A DNA stretch of 64,000 nucleotides. Origin: Thiobaca trueperi (lineage in GTDB: Bacteria; Pseudomonadota; Gammaproteobacteria; Chromatiales; Chromatiaceae). The stretch spans positions 620,001-684,000 of the forward strand of contig NZ_SMAO01000001.1 in the NCBI RefSeq assembly GCF_004342175.1, in the 5' to 3' direction. Both the position numbers and the translations under genes were made by a program. Below the pieces are notes generated by a model. That model saw only the letters and a list, made by a program, of their open reading frames with translations. It did no database searches and was not told the origin of the DNA. Below are positions 24,605 to 36,800 of the stretch, one piece after another. How positions within the stretch are numbered: position 1 is the stretch's first letter; each line of letters begins with the position of its first letter.

Positions 24605-25611
24605 ATCCGGTCATCGATCTTCCACTTGAGCGCCTGACGCTGGACCATCCCTGCGTGAGCGACTTCCTCGCCTCGCTGGGATTCAGCGAACCCGATGGCC
24701 GGCAGTCGCTCCGGCACTGGCTGGACCAGCTTGCCGACGAAGACATCCTGGATGCCGGGATGGAGCGGCACCAGATCCTGGACCATGTCCAGCGGCTGAT
24801 CCGGGAAGTGCAGCGCATGGAGCAGGATCGCCATGCGCGCGTGGACAGCCTGACCCTGATCGGCGGACGGAACAAGCAGGGTGAGCCGGAGCCGGTAGAG
24901 ATCAGCGTCCGGGCGGGACAGATCCTCTGCATCGTCGGCCCCACCGGTTCCGGCAAGAGCCGCCTGCTGGCGGATATCGAATGTCTGGCGCAGGGCGACA
25001 CCCCGACCGGACGCCGGATCCTGGTGAACGGTCAGACACCCGCCGGAGACTTCCGCCATGCGCTCGACCGCAAGCTGGTCGCCCAGCTCTCGCAGAACAT
25101 GAATTTTGTGGTGGACCTGAGCGCGCGCGAGTTCATCGGGATGCACGCCCAGTGCCGGATGGTGAATGAGCCCCAAGCGATGGTCGAGCGCGTGATCGCC
25201 TGCGCCAACGATCTGACTGGAGAGAAGTTCAGCCCGGAGACCTCCGTGACTCAGCTCTCCGGCGGTCAGACCCGCGCCCTGATGATCGCCGATGTCGCGC
25301 TGCTGTCGGCCTCGCCGGTGGTGCTGATCGACGAGATCGAGAACGCCGGGGTGGACCGCCAGCGGGCGCTGGAGCTGCTCGTCACCGGCGAGAAGATCGT
25401 CTTCATCTCCACCCATGACCCGCTGCTCGCCCTGCGTGGGGACCGGCGGATCGTGATCCGCAACGGCGGCATCGTGGATGTCCTGACGACCAGCGCCCTG
25501 GAGCGCGAGAACCTCAATCGCATCGAAGCGGTTGATGCGACCCTGATGAATATCCGCGACCGGCTGCGTCGCGGCCTGCGCATTGAGGAACCGGTCCAAT
25601 GGCCGCAGTGA
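24601..25611 (+). CDS. Permease-less ABC ATPase
   Basis: The 336-residue protein has a single nucleotide-binding domain after about 80 helical residues: Walker A GPTGSGKS, Q-loop region LSQNM, signature LSGGQTRALMIADVA, Walker B VVLIDEIE and H-loop ISTHD. No transmembrane partner is encoded in the operon, so this could be a soluble ABC protein acting with the PBP-like protein and GTPase, or it could drive a permease encoded elsewhere. It overlaps the GTPase gene by ATGA and the nitroreductase gene by 13 bp. Confidence 0.8.
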   Translation: MNPVIDLPLERLTLDHPCVSDFLASLGFSEPDGRQSLRHWLDQLADEDILDAGMERHQILDHVQRLIREVQRMEQDRHARVDSLTLIGGRNKQGEPEPVEISVRAGQILCIVGPTGSGKSRLLADIECLAQGDTPTGRRILVNGQTPAGDFRHALDRKLVAQLSQNMNFVVDLSAREFIGMHAQCRMVNEPQAMVERVIACANDLTGEKFSPETSVTQLSGGQTRALMIADVALLSASPVVLIDEIENAGVDRQRALELLVTGEKIVFISTHDPLLALRGDRRIVIRNGGIVDVLTTSALERENLNRIEAVDATLMNIRDRLRRGLRIEEPVQWPQ

Positions 25612-26192
25612 CTTCGGAACCGCCCAACCCGGCGCCATCCAATCCAGCACTGGAGCTGCTGCTCAACCGCCGCTCCTGTCACAGGCTGACCGCCCCCGGA
25701 CCCTCGGATGAGGAACTGGCCCTGATCCTGCGCGCCGCGCGGCGGGTGCCTGACTTCGGACATCTGCAACCCTATCGGTTCCTGGCGGCGCGCGGGGACG
25801 GGCTGGACCGGCTGGGTCAGGCGATGCACCGTGCCGCCGAAGCCGCCGGCAAGCCCGCTGAGATCATTGAACGCACCCCCCGCATGCCGCATCGCGCCCC
25901 GCTGGTGATCGTGGTCGCGGCCAGTCCGCGTCCCCACCAGACGATCCCGGTCTTCGATCAGCAGCTCTGCGCCGCCAGTACGGTGCTCACCATGCAGCTC
26001 GCCGCCCGGGCGCTCGGCTACGGCGGGGTCTGGCGCTCCGGCTGGCTCATGTATGACCCCGGCTTCCATCGCGAACTGGGTCTGGCGGAGCAGGAGCAGA
26101 TCGTCGGCTTTCTTTATCTGGGCACGCCGGCACGGCCCGAAGAGCCCGCGCCCGAACCCGTCGATCCTCTCGCGCCTCTGTGCTGGCTATAG
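25599..26192 (+). CDS. Nitroreductase-family flavoprotein
   Basis: The 197-residue member of the FMN-dependent nitroreductase superfamily shows the RRSCHRLTAPGPSDEELALIL start, ILRAARRVPDFGHLQPYRF, an HRAPLVIVVAA strand, and C-terminal LGYGGVWRSGWLMYDP and GFLYLGTP motifs, closest to the small YdjA type. Such enzymes reduce a wide range of organic and some metal-oxo substrates. Within this operon it could supply electrons for changing the redox state of a metal, which is inference. It overlaps the ATPase gene. Confidence 0.8.
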   Translation: MAAVTSEPPNPAPSNPALELLLNRRSCHRLTAPGPSDEELALILRAARRVPDFGHLQPYRFLAARGDGLDRLGQAMHRAAEAAGKPAEIIERTPRMPHRAPLVIVVAASPRPHQTIPVFDQQLCAASTVLTMQLAARALGYGGVWRSGWLMYDPGFHRELGLAEQEQIVGFLYLGTPARPEEPAPEPVDPLAPLCWL

Positions 26193-26200
26193 GCTCATCA

Positions 26201-27328
26201 ATGCGCTGCGGCATCGAATTCGAGTATCTGATCGTCGATTCAGGCGGCCCCGAACCGGGCCGGATCCGCGACTTCAGCAACCTCGCCTATGAGGAGATCC
26301 GCCCGCTACTGGAGGACAAACCCGGTCGGGACGATGCGACCCTCGCCACCGGCGACCTGGGGATCCGCAGCGGTTACTGGTATCTGGAAGGCGACGAGCG
26401 GTTCCATGACGACGGGAGCTTTCGCACCCTGGTGGTCAAGGGCGTGGAGATCCGCACTCCGCCAGCCCCGGACGTGGATCGGGCCATCCGCTCCCTGGTC
26501 GGGATCGAATCCCAACTGGCGGCAGTGCTGGCCCGGCATGGCCTGGGACTCGCCATCGCCGGCTTCAATCCGATCCGTCCGCGCTATGACTTCGACCCGC
26601 CGCTCAATGCCTGGGAAGTGGCGGAGCGCCAGCGTGACCGCAGTTACGACGGCACCCACATCTCCACCCTCAGCTACGGACCGGACATCAATCTGTCCCT
26701 GCCCGGCTGGAGCGCGGAACACAGCCTGGATGCCGCCCGCAAGCTGAACGCCTATGCCCCCTATATCGTCCCCTTCAGTTTCAGCAGCCCCTTTTACGCC
26801 GGGATCCTGTGGGACGGACTGTCCAAACGGACCTATGAGCGGGCGGCCTTCCGCCCGGCGGTCAAGCTCTATCTGGCCCCGGAGATGTCTGCCGATGGCG
26901 CGGAGCATTCCGGCTTGATCCATCCCGCCCGTCTTCCCGGAGAGGTTGGCCGCATCGAGTTCAAGGCATTCGACGCGATCCCTTCTGTGGAGGTGTTGAC
27001 GGCCTGCTGCCATCTGCTCGAAGGGATCTGTCTGGCGACCGACCTGACCCAACGCAGCGAAACGCCCGATCTGGATCTCTACCGGCGCGCCGCGCTCGCC
27101 GGTTTCGCGGACGCGGCCATCGCAGAGGGCGCCCTGGAGGTGCTTGGTAAGGCGCAGCGCGCGCTGCGCCGTGCGGGCGATTTCCGCGCCGCGCAATCGC
27201 TGGAATCGTTGGAAGCGAGCCGGGATCAAAAAACCACGCCGGCCCATGATCTGTTGGGCAGGTATTTCCGCCATGGCGACCTGTACAGCGGACGACTTGG
27301 CGCCGCCACAGTATCGGGCCGGACCTGA
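26201..27328 (+). CDS. GCS2-type glutamate-cysteine ligase-like enzyme
   Basis: The 375-residue protein starts with CGIEFEYLIVD, the ATP/Mg-binding opening of carboxylate-amine ligases of the GCS2/YbdK group, and contains SGYWYLEGDERFHDD, VKGVEIRTPPAPDVDRA and a C-terminal IEFKAFDAIPSVEVL. These enzymes join an amino group to a glutamate side-chain carboxylate. Here it might build a small peptide or thiol ligand, possibly for metal. I prefer the ATG at 26201 over a GTG at 26180 that overlaps the nitroreductase stop. It is the last gene of the operon and converges on the ModE-like gene. Confidence 0.72.
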   Translation: MRCGIEFEYLIVDSGGPEPGRIRDFSNLAYEEIRPLLEDKPGRDDATLATGDLGIRSGYWYLEGDERFHDDGSFRTLVVKGVEIRTPPAPDVDRAIRSLVGIESQLAAVLARHGLGLAIAGFNPIRPRYDFDPPLNAWEVAERQRDRSYDGTHISTLSYGPDINLSLPGWSAEHSLDAARKLNAYAPYIVPFSFSSPFYAGILWDGLSKRTYERAAFRPAVKLYLAPEMSADGAEHSGLIHPARLPGEVGRIEFKAFDAIPSVEVLTACCHLLEGICLATDLTQRSETPDLDLYRRAALAGFADAAIAEGALEVLGKAQRALRRAGDFRAAQSLESLEASRDQKTTPAHDLLGRYFRHGDLYSGRLGAATVSGRT

Positions 27329-27388
27329 ACCGCTCGGGGCCGGGAACAGGGTGCAACCCCTGGTGAAACCATCCGCTGAATGGGGGCG

Positions 27389-27781
27389 TCAGATCAACAG
27401 TTCGTAGAATCGATCAAAGTCCTTGAGACGACGGCCAAGTGTGGCGAGAAACCGGCGATGCTCCTGTTCGGCGGCATCACAGACGGCAATCAGGCGTCGT
27501 CCCTCGTCAGTCAGCGCTGTCCCGCCGCCATGCTGCCCACCCGTCTGACATCTGACGAGCGGTTCCGCCGCCGACTGGTTCATCGCATCAATCATCTTCC
27601 AGGCGTGCCTGTAGGATACGCCCATCGCCTTCGCGGCCTGACTGATCGAGCCTGTTTCGCTGATCCGACGGAGCAGCTCGACCCGTTGGTGTCCGGCGAA
27701 ACCGGGTTTGGCCCGGCCAAATTGCAGGGGGCGGACGATGGCCATCTCCGGCTCCATAAAATGGCTCATGCACATCACCAT
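27389..27781 (-). CDS. ModE N-terminal-type winged-helix regulator without molybdate domain
   Basis: The product of up to 130 residues is a single LysR/ModE-like winged helix: ELLRRISETGSISQAAKAMG, SYRHAWKMIDAMNQ and GGQHGGGTALTDEGRRLI match the ModE DNA-binding domain closely. The C-terminal MOP/TOBE oxyanion-binding domains are absent, so it cannot sense molybdate as classic ModE does. It is the last gene of the vnfDGK operon, 6 bp after the NifX-like gene. Internal ATGs (for example 27745, with GGAG upstream) could be the true start. It may tune Mo/V choice; that is inferred. Confidence 0.78.
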   Translation of the reverse strand: MVMCMSHFMEPEMAIVRPLQFGRAKPGFAGHQRVELLRRISETGSISQAAKAMGVSYRHAWKMIDAMNQSAAEPLVRCQTGGQHGGGTALTDEGRRLIAVCDAAEQEHRRFLATLGRRLKDFDRFYELLI

Positions 27782-27787
27782 CGCGAT

Positions 27788-28267
27788 TCACAGCCAGGAC
27801 GCCGCCGTGACCTCCAGCGGCGGTTCGATCCCCAGCGCCCGACGCAGCCACAGCGGCGGACGGCTGATCAGCCGCTGGACGTAGAGGATGACCTCCGGAA
27901 TCTCGCGCGCCTGTTCGAGCTTGACCGGAAAGGCACCGAGATTCTTGACATTGACGGCGTGCAGGTCGCTCAGACCCTTGCTGAACAGCAGGGCGCAGCC
28001 GCGCACGGCCTCAAGGCGTTCCTGGATCAGTTCGCTGCTGGCCCCGTTGCTGGGATCGCTCATCGAACAGCCCTGCCCCCCGCCCGGACCCCGTGTCGCC
28101 GCACCAGAGATGGTCGCGCTGCGCCGGAACTGCACGCAATCGACGAACTCGGCGGAATCTGCGGAGATGTCGTAGATGACGAGTTGTTTCGCCGAGGCAA
28201 AATGACCGTTCGCCTGCAAGAGGTCGTTGGTGGCGATGGCGATCTGAATATGGCCGGGCTGCGGCAT
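27788..28267 (-). CDS. NifX/NafY-family cofactor-binding protein in the vnfDGK operon
   Basis: The 159-residue single-domain dinitrogenase cofactor-biosynthesis protein (DINMOC fold) has HIQIAIATNDLLQANGHFASA, a strand FVDCVQFRRSATI, and the C-terminal PPLWLRRALG that resembles the tail of NifY/NafY/VnfY. A glycine-rich GPGGGQGCSMSD loop occurs in the middle. Members bind FeMo-co, FeV-co or its NifB-co precursor and hand it on during assembly. AAGGAG lies 6 bp before the ATG at 28267. It follows vnfK directly, so it probably serves VFe-protein maturation. Confidence 0.8.
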   Translation of the reverse strand: MPQPGHIQIAIATNDLLQANGHFASAKQLVIYDISADSAEFVDCVQFRRSATISGAATRGPGGGQGCSMSDPSNGASSELIQERLEAVRGCALLFSKGLSDLHAVNVKNLGAFPVKLEQAREIPEVILYVQRLISRPPLWLRRALGIEPPLEVTAASWL

Positions 28268-28385
28268 GGGTTTCTCCTTGAGATGCGTGAACAAGTCATC
28301 AGCAGGCAGTCGTCAGTCACGACCGTCCCTCCGACTGAGGCCAGGGACGGTCGGCGCCGCGCGGGCGCCGACCGTCTTCTCGCGA

Positions 28386-29855
<1,470 letters not shown>

Positions 29856-30208
29856 TCAATAGAGGTGATGGTTGAGCTCGCGGTTCTTCGAGCGGGTGAT
29901 GACGTTCTCGACCAGCCGTCCCTTCAGGTCGTCCATCATCTGGCGGACCTCTTCCTCGCCGGCCTCGTCGAGCCAGGGGAAGCGCTCGCGCACATCCGCG
30001 ACCAGAATCTTGGCGTCGGCGTAGAAGAGGCTCTCCATCGGCGTCGAGCGGGCCGGATCCTTACCGCTCAGCAGGCGTGACGCCTGGTCCAGCACCCCGT
30101 CGATGTTCTCCTGACGGTCCCAGGAGCGGGAGAAGAACTGCCACAGACAGCGCTCCTCGATGTAGCCGTAGAGATCATCGACCTTGTCGTCCAATGCATG
30201 GTTCTTCA

Positions 30209-30209
<1 letters not shown>
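29856..30209 (-). CDS. vnfG: Vanadium nitrogenase delta subunit
   Basis: The 117-residue helical protein is found only in alternative (V or Fe-only) nitrogenases, where it binds the alpha subunit and helps cofactor insertion. [20 protein letters not shown] at the N-terminus, [12 protein letters not shown] and the C-terminal [13 protein letters not shown] are typical. The start overlaps the vnfD stop by one base (TGATG), indicating translational coupling. The length is close to that of the A. vinelandii protein. Confidence 0.96.
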
Positions 30210-31690
<1,481 letters not shown>

Positions 31691-31718
31691 CTAGATCGGG
31701 CTAGGCTGACATCAATAG

Positions 31719-31734
31719 AGCAGCATGCATGCCA
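31719..31734 (-). promoter_or_regulatory. Sigma-54 promoter of vnfDGK
   Basis: The minus strand reads TGGCATGCATGCTGCT, with GG and GC ten bases apart. The predicted transcript would start near 31708 and carry a leader of about 70 nt before vnfD. Confidence 0.8.
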
Positions 31735-31918
31735 TCTTTCAGGACGAATCGGAAAAACGACATGGCGTCCGCAAGCGCCATAATAAAACAAATTAAAAAC
31801 AGATACTTGAGAGACCGGCCCCGACGGACTGCCCACCCGCACGCCGAGCGATTCCGCAGAAATAGGACGATCGATTTCACCATGGCTCGCCGAATGCCCG
31901 ATGTCGCTCTGGGTGTCC

Positions 31919-31932
31919 GTACCTGAGGGTAC
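31919..31932. promoter_or_regulatory. VnfA-type dyad GTAC-N6-GTAC upstream of vnfD
   Basis: GTACCTGAGGGTAC has two perfect GTAC half-sites six bases apart and is very close to a site reported for A. vinelandii VnfA (as I recall it). It lies about 185 bp upstream of the -24 element. A degenerate relative, GTACGATCCGAATC, follows at 31958-31971. Confidence 0.8.
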
Positions 31933-32100
31933 CAATACCTTCTCAACGTTCCTGTCTGTACGATCCGAATCGAATTGATCACGGGCGAATCAAATCTTTT
32001 TTTGGCGTCGATCATCGTTCCGACCACTCGGCAATCCCAGAACGATCAGCGATGATCAAGGCACCTTTTTGGTATGGCGCTGGCGAATCATTCGCTCCTG

Positions 32101-32187
32101 TTAAACCGCGCCCGATCACATGGTCGTCGATGCTGCCAGGATCGATCCGACCCAAAAACATCACATACCGCACCGGGTGCGGTTTAA
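32101..32187. repeat. Dispersed ~85-bp repeat, copy 2
   Basis: Starts TTAAACCGCGCC and ends GGGTGCGGTTTAA, with the shared core TGGTCGTCGATGCTGCCAGG and CCCAAAAACATCA. Intergenic, between the vnfD promoter region and the 3' end of vnfY. Confidence 0.85.
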
Positions 32188-32476
32188 TCATTTCAAGACA
32201 ATACGTATCAAGGGACCGCTTGCGGATGGAGTGCGGCTCAATCGGAAAATTGGGGGGAGAAGGCGGGATAATGTCGGGAAGGGGTCCGACGCCATGGTCA
32301 GTGGCGCCGGTTTGACGAGGATGAACTAAACCGCGTCAACGCCGGGGCTGGTCAATCGATGTAATACCCCCCCACAAGGGGAAGGGGGTCCGTTCAAACC
32401 AGGCTTGAGCATCTCCCCCTCCCCTGGCGGGAGGGGGCCGGGGGGAGGGGGGTTGAACGGTGACGCCGGATTGACA
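32188..32476. other. Gene-free spacer with G-rich run
   Basis: No gene seen. From about 32365 to 32460 alternating C-runs and G-runs (CCCCCTCCCC, GGGAGGGGG, GGGGGGAGGGGGG) form possible strong stems or G-quadruplexes just downstream of vnfY, where termination is expected. Confidence 0.4.
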
Positions 32477-32510
32477 TTAAACAGCGCCTACCAGACTGGA
32501 CGCGGTTCAG
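32477..32510. repeat. Internally deleted copy of the dispersed repeat
   Basis: TTAAACAGCGCC joins almost directly to GGACGCGGTTCAGGCG, so only the two ends of the element remain. Its right end supplies the vnfY stop codon (TGA, 32507-32509). Confidence 0.5.
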
Positions 32511-33238
32511 GCGAATGAGACGCTCGATCTCGCCGTCCGGGACACTGAAGCGGGTACCCGTACCGCAGATCCAGTCAATTCGAGCCCCATGATCTTGGCC
32601 AACCAGGGCGGCGGGCTGTTGCGCAGTACCCGCCGCAGATCGTCGATCGCCTCCGGCGCCGTGGCAGGTAGCAGATCGGTGACAGGATAGACATCCAGAT
32701 GGACGAGCTGCGCGACGGAACGGATGCCGATGGACCGAGCGAGAAGCACCTGGCAGTCCTGAATGAGCGCCGTCCGCCAGACCAGACGTTTGGCGACTCC
32801 CTTTTCGCCGGCAGTGCCGCGCACATCGATCAGCCGACTCTCCTGGCGCGAGACCTGGTAGATCAGGAAGCGCGCGCAGTCGCCGAAATCGCCGTCCAGC
32901 GACAGCCCTTCGTTGGAGGCGACCGCGATCCGGATCGAGCCGGGCAGATCGCCTTCGCGATAGGGCGACACTGGCGGAATCGCCGGATCGATGATGTCCA
33001 CACCGGCACGATCCTGCAAATAGAGGATGGCCTGATCAAGCGCCTTCGCCTGCTGCGCGGCGAACACGCCCTGCCCGGCGGCATGCAGTTGCGCAACGGT
33101 CAGACGCTTCAGCTTCTGATCCGTCAATGGCAGTTTGAGTGCGCGGATGAGCACCGGCATGAGCTGCGCCGGGGCGATCCTGAGCGTGCGGGCGGCCAGA
33201 CCGATGCGCAGGGCCAGTTGGGGTGAGAGTGCCGACAT
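32507..33238 (-). CDS. vnfY: NafY/VnfY-type FeV-co binding protein
   Basis: The 243-residue two-domain protein has an N-terminal helical domain (LRIGLAARTLRIAPAQLMPV; LTVAQLHAAGQGVFA) like the NafY apodinitrogenase-binding domain, then a DINMOC cofactor-binding domain (SIRIAVASNEGLSLDGDFGDC; LVWRTALIQDCQVLLARS) ending PPPWLAKIMGLE. NafY and VnfY stabilise cofactor-less dinitrogenase and carry the cofactor to it. It is third in the vnfEN-X-Y operon. GAGGA precedes the ATG. NifY/NafY of the Mo system is the alternative, but operon position favours VnfY. Confidence 0.8.
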   Translation of the reverse strand: MSALSPQLALRIGLAARTLRIAPAQLMPVLIRALKLPLTDQKLKRLTVAQLHAAGQGVFAAQQAKALDQAILYLQDRAGVDIIDPAIPPVSPYREGDLPGSIRIAVASNEGLSLDGDFGDCARFLIYQVSRQESRLIDVRGTAGEKGVAKRLVWRTALIQDCQVLLARSIGIRSVAQLVHLDVYPVTDLLPATAPEAIDDLRRVLRNSPPPWLAKIMGLELTGSAVRVPASVSRTARSSVSFA

Positions 33239-33286
33239 GCTGAAATCCTCGTCGATCAGAATGGATATGGAATCCCGCTCGATCCG

Positions 33287-33925
33287 TCAGTAAGGATCAA
33301 TCCGGACCTGTTCGTCCGAGTACGACGGGATCGACGCCTGCGACGGGAGCGAGTTGGCGACCGCGCGGCCAATGGCCTGCTCGACCCAGGCGACCCCGCC
33401 GTGATGCATCGCCGCATTGACCCGATTGAGCAGATCCTCAATGGCATGCCCCGGCTCGACGATGATGGGTTGGATATTGGCCGCCATCAGACGCTTCACC
33501 GAGGAGGCGCCAATGGAAGCGGCATAGACGGCGGCGCAGCCTTTGAGGAATTCGAGCTTGGCGACCACCTTGTCTTCGGGCGGACGATCCGACGGCAGCC
33601 CGGCCTCCTCCAGGCTTGGCGCATAGGGCTCTTTGCCGAGTCTCGCCAGTTTGGTGAAGACGCTCGCACGGTTGCGGAAGACACGCCAGTAAAGCGTCCG
33701 CATAAAGGGCACCCGGCGCAGCAGATCGGTGATGTCGCGGGTCCGCTGCTCCTCGGGAAGATCGATCAGACGATTCTCCCCTTTCATCTCGACCTTGGTG
33801 AATTCGCCCACGCCGACCAAATCGGCCCGATTGCGGGCGATGTCGAACACCACCAGACGCTCGGCGGCGCCGAAATGCATATCGACGTGTTCATTATCGG
33901 TGGACGCGAAGGCAACCCGAATCAT
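33287..33925 (-). CDS. vnfX: VnfX/NifX-family cofactor carrier
   Basis: The 212-residue DINMOC protein starts IRVAFASTDNEHVDMHFGAA, with the conserved D-x-H-F-G-A element, and continues RLVVFDIARNRADLVGVGEF, then GCAAVYAASIGASSVKRLM. An insertion of about 60 residues (positions 60-120) separates the two halves, making it longer than typical NifX (about 155). It begins 16 bp after vnfEN, with GAGGA upstream. VnfX in A. vinelandii holds vanadium-iron cofactor precursors; the same role is expected here. Confidence 0.85.
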   Translation of the reverse strand: MIRVAFASTDNEHVDMHFGAAERLVVFDIARNRADLVGVGEFTKVEMKGENRLIDLPEEQRTRDITDLLRRVPFMRTLYWRVFRNRASVFTKLARLGKEPYAPSLEEAGLPSDRPPEDKVVAKLEFLKGCAAVYAASIGASSVKRLMAANIQPIIVEPGHAIEDLLNRVNAAMHHGGVAWVEQAIGRAVANSLPSQASIPSYSDEQVRIDPY

Positions 33926-33941
33926 GCTGTTTTCCTCGAAA

Positions 33942-36743
33942 TCAGTTGGTCAGCGCGCCGAGCGTCTCGCACTCGCGCGGCGTGCCCTGCCAGTAAATGG
34001 AACGATAGGGCGGGATCAGCCGGTACTGCGCCGCCAGCAGGTTGGCCAGCTCGAAGACGGTCTGACGGCTTCCCCGATAACCAACCCACTGGCGCAGATG
34101 CGCCCCCGCCTGGTCATAAATCGGGAATCCGGCCCGCAGCAACTGCACCCCGAGACGCCCGGCGATATCGACCCCGTGCGAGTTGGTCACCAGCACCTGG
34201 GCCTCGCCCTGCCGGGCCTGATGTTCCGCGTCCTCCAGATCGCCGATGATGATCTGACCCAGCGGCAGTTGCTCCAGGAGATCGGATCGGGCGGTGGTCA
34301 CGGCCGCCACGGTCTCCATCCCCAGATCGGCAAAGAAGCGGCTGAAGGCGCCAAGCAGATCGGGATCGGCGGCGACGGCCATGCGCGCCCCGCCAAGCTG
34401 GAACTGACAATCAACCATGGCGTCGAGCAACTGACTGCGCTGACGCTCGATGATCTGAGGCACGGCGGTATTGGCGATCTGGGCCAGGATCTGGGTGAAG
34501 TCATCGCAGGCATCCAGCCCCATGAGGCTGTCGAAACGATGATCCGGCACGCCGGTGCGCGCCTTCAGCAGATCGGCGGCACGGTTCAGCGAAGCACCGA
34601 TCACCAGGGTCGCAGCGGATTCGCCCAGCCCCGCGATCTGTTGCCGGCTGACGCCGCCGTAGGTCAGGGTCGAATAGCCTTCATCGATCAGATGGCCGTC
34701 CAGCGAGTCGCCGATGTCCGGCACCACCACGGCGTGCAGCCCGAAGGCGCCGATCCATTCTTTGATCGCCTCGATATCGCCGGGGGTGATCATCGACCCG
34801 ACCAGCACGTTCACCTGGCGGAGACATCGCACCTTGCCGTGCGGGTCGTCCGGGACCAGGTGCCGGACGATGGCCTCGACCGCCTGCGCAAAACCGGTCT
34901 CCAGACAGCCCAGTGCATCGCTCGCGCTGACCGGAACCACGGCGGTTTCCGCATACTGCGGATGCGTCTGGCGGAACGCCTTGATGGTGCGCGGGATGTC
35001 CGCGCCCTGGGTCTCGGAGAGCCCGGTCGTGATGAGCCCGATGACCTCGGGACGGTTCGTCTCGCAGATGGTCTGCAAGGCTTCCACGACATTGTCGTCA
35101 GCGCCCATCACGGTCACGACCTGATCCATCGCCGTGGTCTGGAGCGGGATCGGCTCGTTGAAGTGGCGCATGAAGAAGAGCTTGTTGAACGAGGTGCAAC
35201 CGCGCCCCCCATGCTCCAGCGGCATGGCGCGGGCGATGCCGAGAAAAGGCAGCGACGCGCCCACCGGCTGGCTGACCTTGAGCGGATTGACTGACAGCGG
35301 CTTGCTCGACTGAACGAGGGCAGGCACAGGGCGTGGGGGCATGGCGATGACCTTGGTTGGACGCGGGGCGGTGAGCCAGGGCGGCAGGTCGCGCACCTGC
35401 CGCCACACCGGGTTGTGGATGGCGATGACCAGATTGCGCGCCAGTTCCAGCATGCCCCGATAACCGGCATAGCCGACATGGCGCACATGGTCGATGTCGA
35501 GGAAAGGCAGGCGCGATTTGAGCGTCGGGTAAATGTAGCGGTCGCCCGCAACCATGATGTCGGCCCGGCACTCGTGGAAGGCACTGAGCAGGGCGAGCTG
35601 ATCGTTGTCGGCGATCATGCGCGCCTCCGGCCCCATGAGGGTGAGGATGCGCGCCTTGTCTTCCTCGGTGGATTTCTCGGTGCCGGTGGCGACCACTTCC
35701 ATCCCCAGATCCTGCATGGCCGAGACGATCGACCAGGATTTGTAACCGCCGGTGAAGATGAAGGCGCGTTTGCCCGCGAGCCGTTGGCGCAGGGGCGCAA
35801 GCTGCTCACGGATGCGGGCCTCCTCACGGGCGATCAGCGCCTCGGTCCGCCGGCTGAGATCCGGATCGTCGAGCAGACGCGCAAACCCGCGCAACGCCTC
35901 GGAGGTCTCCTGCACCCCGTAGAAACTGCCCTCGAAGAAGGGGGTGCCATGGTCCTGCTGCAAATGGCGCGCGACCGCGAGCATGGCCTTGGAACAGACG
36001 ACCATGCTGGCCTCTGCCCGGTGCATGGTCTGGATCTCCCGAAATCGCGCATCGCCCGACAGGGTGCAGAGGATGCGCAGCCCCAGCTCGTCGAACAGTG
36101 GGGCCACGTTCCAGAACTCGCCGCCGACATTCCATTCGCCGATCAGATTGATGTCGTGAATGCGGAGACCGGGACGCCGGGCGGACACCGGCGCCGAATC
36201 CGGCTCGCGGGTGCCGATGACGTGCTTGAGCAGGACATCCCCGGCGATGCGGTTGCCGAGATTCTTGTTGCCGTAGAAGCCGGCGCAATCGACCGGAATC
36301 ACCGGCACCCCCCAGCGTTCGGTCGCCGCCCTGGCGACTGCCGGAACGTCATCGCCGTTCAGGGCCGGGACGCAGGTGGTATAGACGAAGACCGCCGCTG
36401 GACGATGGGTCTCGATCGCCTGACGGATGGCGAAGAAGAGCCGCTTCTCGCCGCGCCCCATGATGACATCCAGCTCCGAGAGATCGGTGGTCATGCCGAC
36501 CCGGAAGAGACGGGCGCCGCTGGAGCGCGAACCGCGATTGTCCCAGGATGAGCCGGCGCAGCCGATCGGACCATGCACCAGATGCGCGGCATCGGCGATG
36601 GGGACCAGGGCATTGCGCGCCCCATCAAAGGCACAGCCGCCCTGGGTCGCACCCGGCTTCGCCCGCGCGCAACCCGACTTGTTCTTGTGGTTGTGCGCAC
36701 AGGCCGGTTCGTCCTGGAGGGCGGTAATCTCGCTGGCATTCAT
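33942..36743 (-). CDS. vnfEN: Fused VnfE-VnfN cofactor assembly scaffold
   Basis: A single 933-residue chain contains both scaffold subunits. Residues 1 to about 455 are NifE/VnfE-like: [50 protein letters not shown] Pro-rich linker follows, and residues from about 479 to 933 are NifN/VnfN-like: [37 protein letters not shown], and [16 protein letters not shown]. The scaffold receives NifB-co and matures it before transfer to the catalytic protein. I start at the ATG at 36743 (GGGAG 7 bp upstream); the longer frame to 37106 is excluded because a sigma-54 promoter lies inside it. Confidence 0.92.
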   Translation of the reverse strand: MNASEITALQDEPACAHNHKNKSGCARAKPGATQGGCAFDGARNALVPIADAAHLVHGPIGCAGSSWDNRGSRSSGARLFRVGMTTDLSELDVIMGRGEKRLFFAIRQAIETHRPAAVFVYTTCVPALNGDDVPAVARAATERWGVPVIPVDCAGFYGNKNLGNRIAGDVLLKHVIGTREPDSAPVSARRPGLRIHDINLIGEWNVGGEFWNVAPLFDELGLRILCTLSGDARFREIQTMHRAEASMVVCSKAMLAVARHLQQDHGTPFFEGSFYGVQETSEALRGFARLLDDPDLSRRTEALIAREEARIREQLAPLRQRLAGKRAFIFTGGYKSWSIVSAMQDLGMEVVATGTEKSTEEDKARILTLMGPEARMIADNDQLALLSAFHECRADIMVAGDRYIYPTLKSRLPFLDIDHVRHVGYAGYRGMLELARNLVIAIHNPVWRQVRDLPPWLTAPRPTKVIAMPPRPVPALVQSSKPLSVNPLKVSQPVGASLPFLGIARAMPLEHGGRGCTSFNKLFFMRHFNEPIPLQTTAMDQVVTVMGADDNVVEALQTICETNRPEVIGLITTGLSETQGADIPRTIKAFRQTHPQYAETAVVPVSASDALGCLETGFAQAVEAIVRHLVPDDPHGKVRCLRQVNVLVGSMITPGDIEAIKEWIGAFGLHAVVVPDIGDSLDGHLIDEGYSTLTYGGVSRQQIAGLGESAATLVIGASLNRAADLLKARTGVPDHRFDSLMGLDACDDFTQILAQIANTAVPQIIERQRSQLLDAMVDCQFQLGGARMAVAADPDLLGAFSRFFADLGMETVAAVTTARSDLLEQLPLGQIIIGDLEDAEHQARQGEAQVLVTNSHGVDIAGRLGVQLLRAGFPIYDQAGAHLRQWVGYRGSRQTVFELANLLAAQYRLIPPYRSIYWQGTPRECETLGALTN

Positions 36744-36784
36744 TCGATGTCTCCCGATGAGCGATCGCTGCTCGGGAGCGATAG

Positions 36785-36800
36785 AGCAAACCTGGTGCCA
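36785..36800 (-). promoter_or_regulatory. Sigma-54 promoter of vnfEN-X-Y
   Basis: The minus strand reads TGGCACCAGGTTTGCT, an essentially perfect -24/-12 match and the best in the window. Predicted transcription start is near 36774, about 30 bp before the start codon. Confidence 0.92.

Noticed and set aside
31701-32027. 108-codon minus-strand frame upstream of vnfD
   Set aside because: It covers the vnfD promoter and dyad, has no recognisable motif and unlikely codon use.
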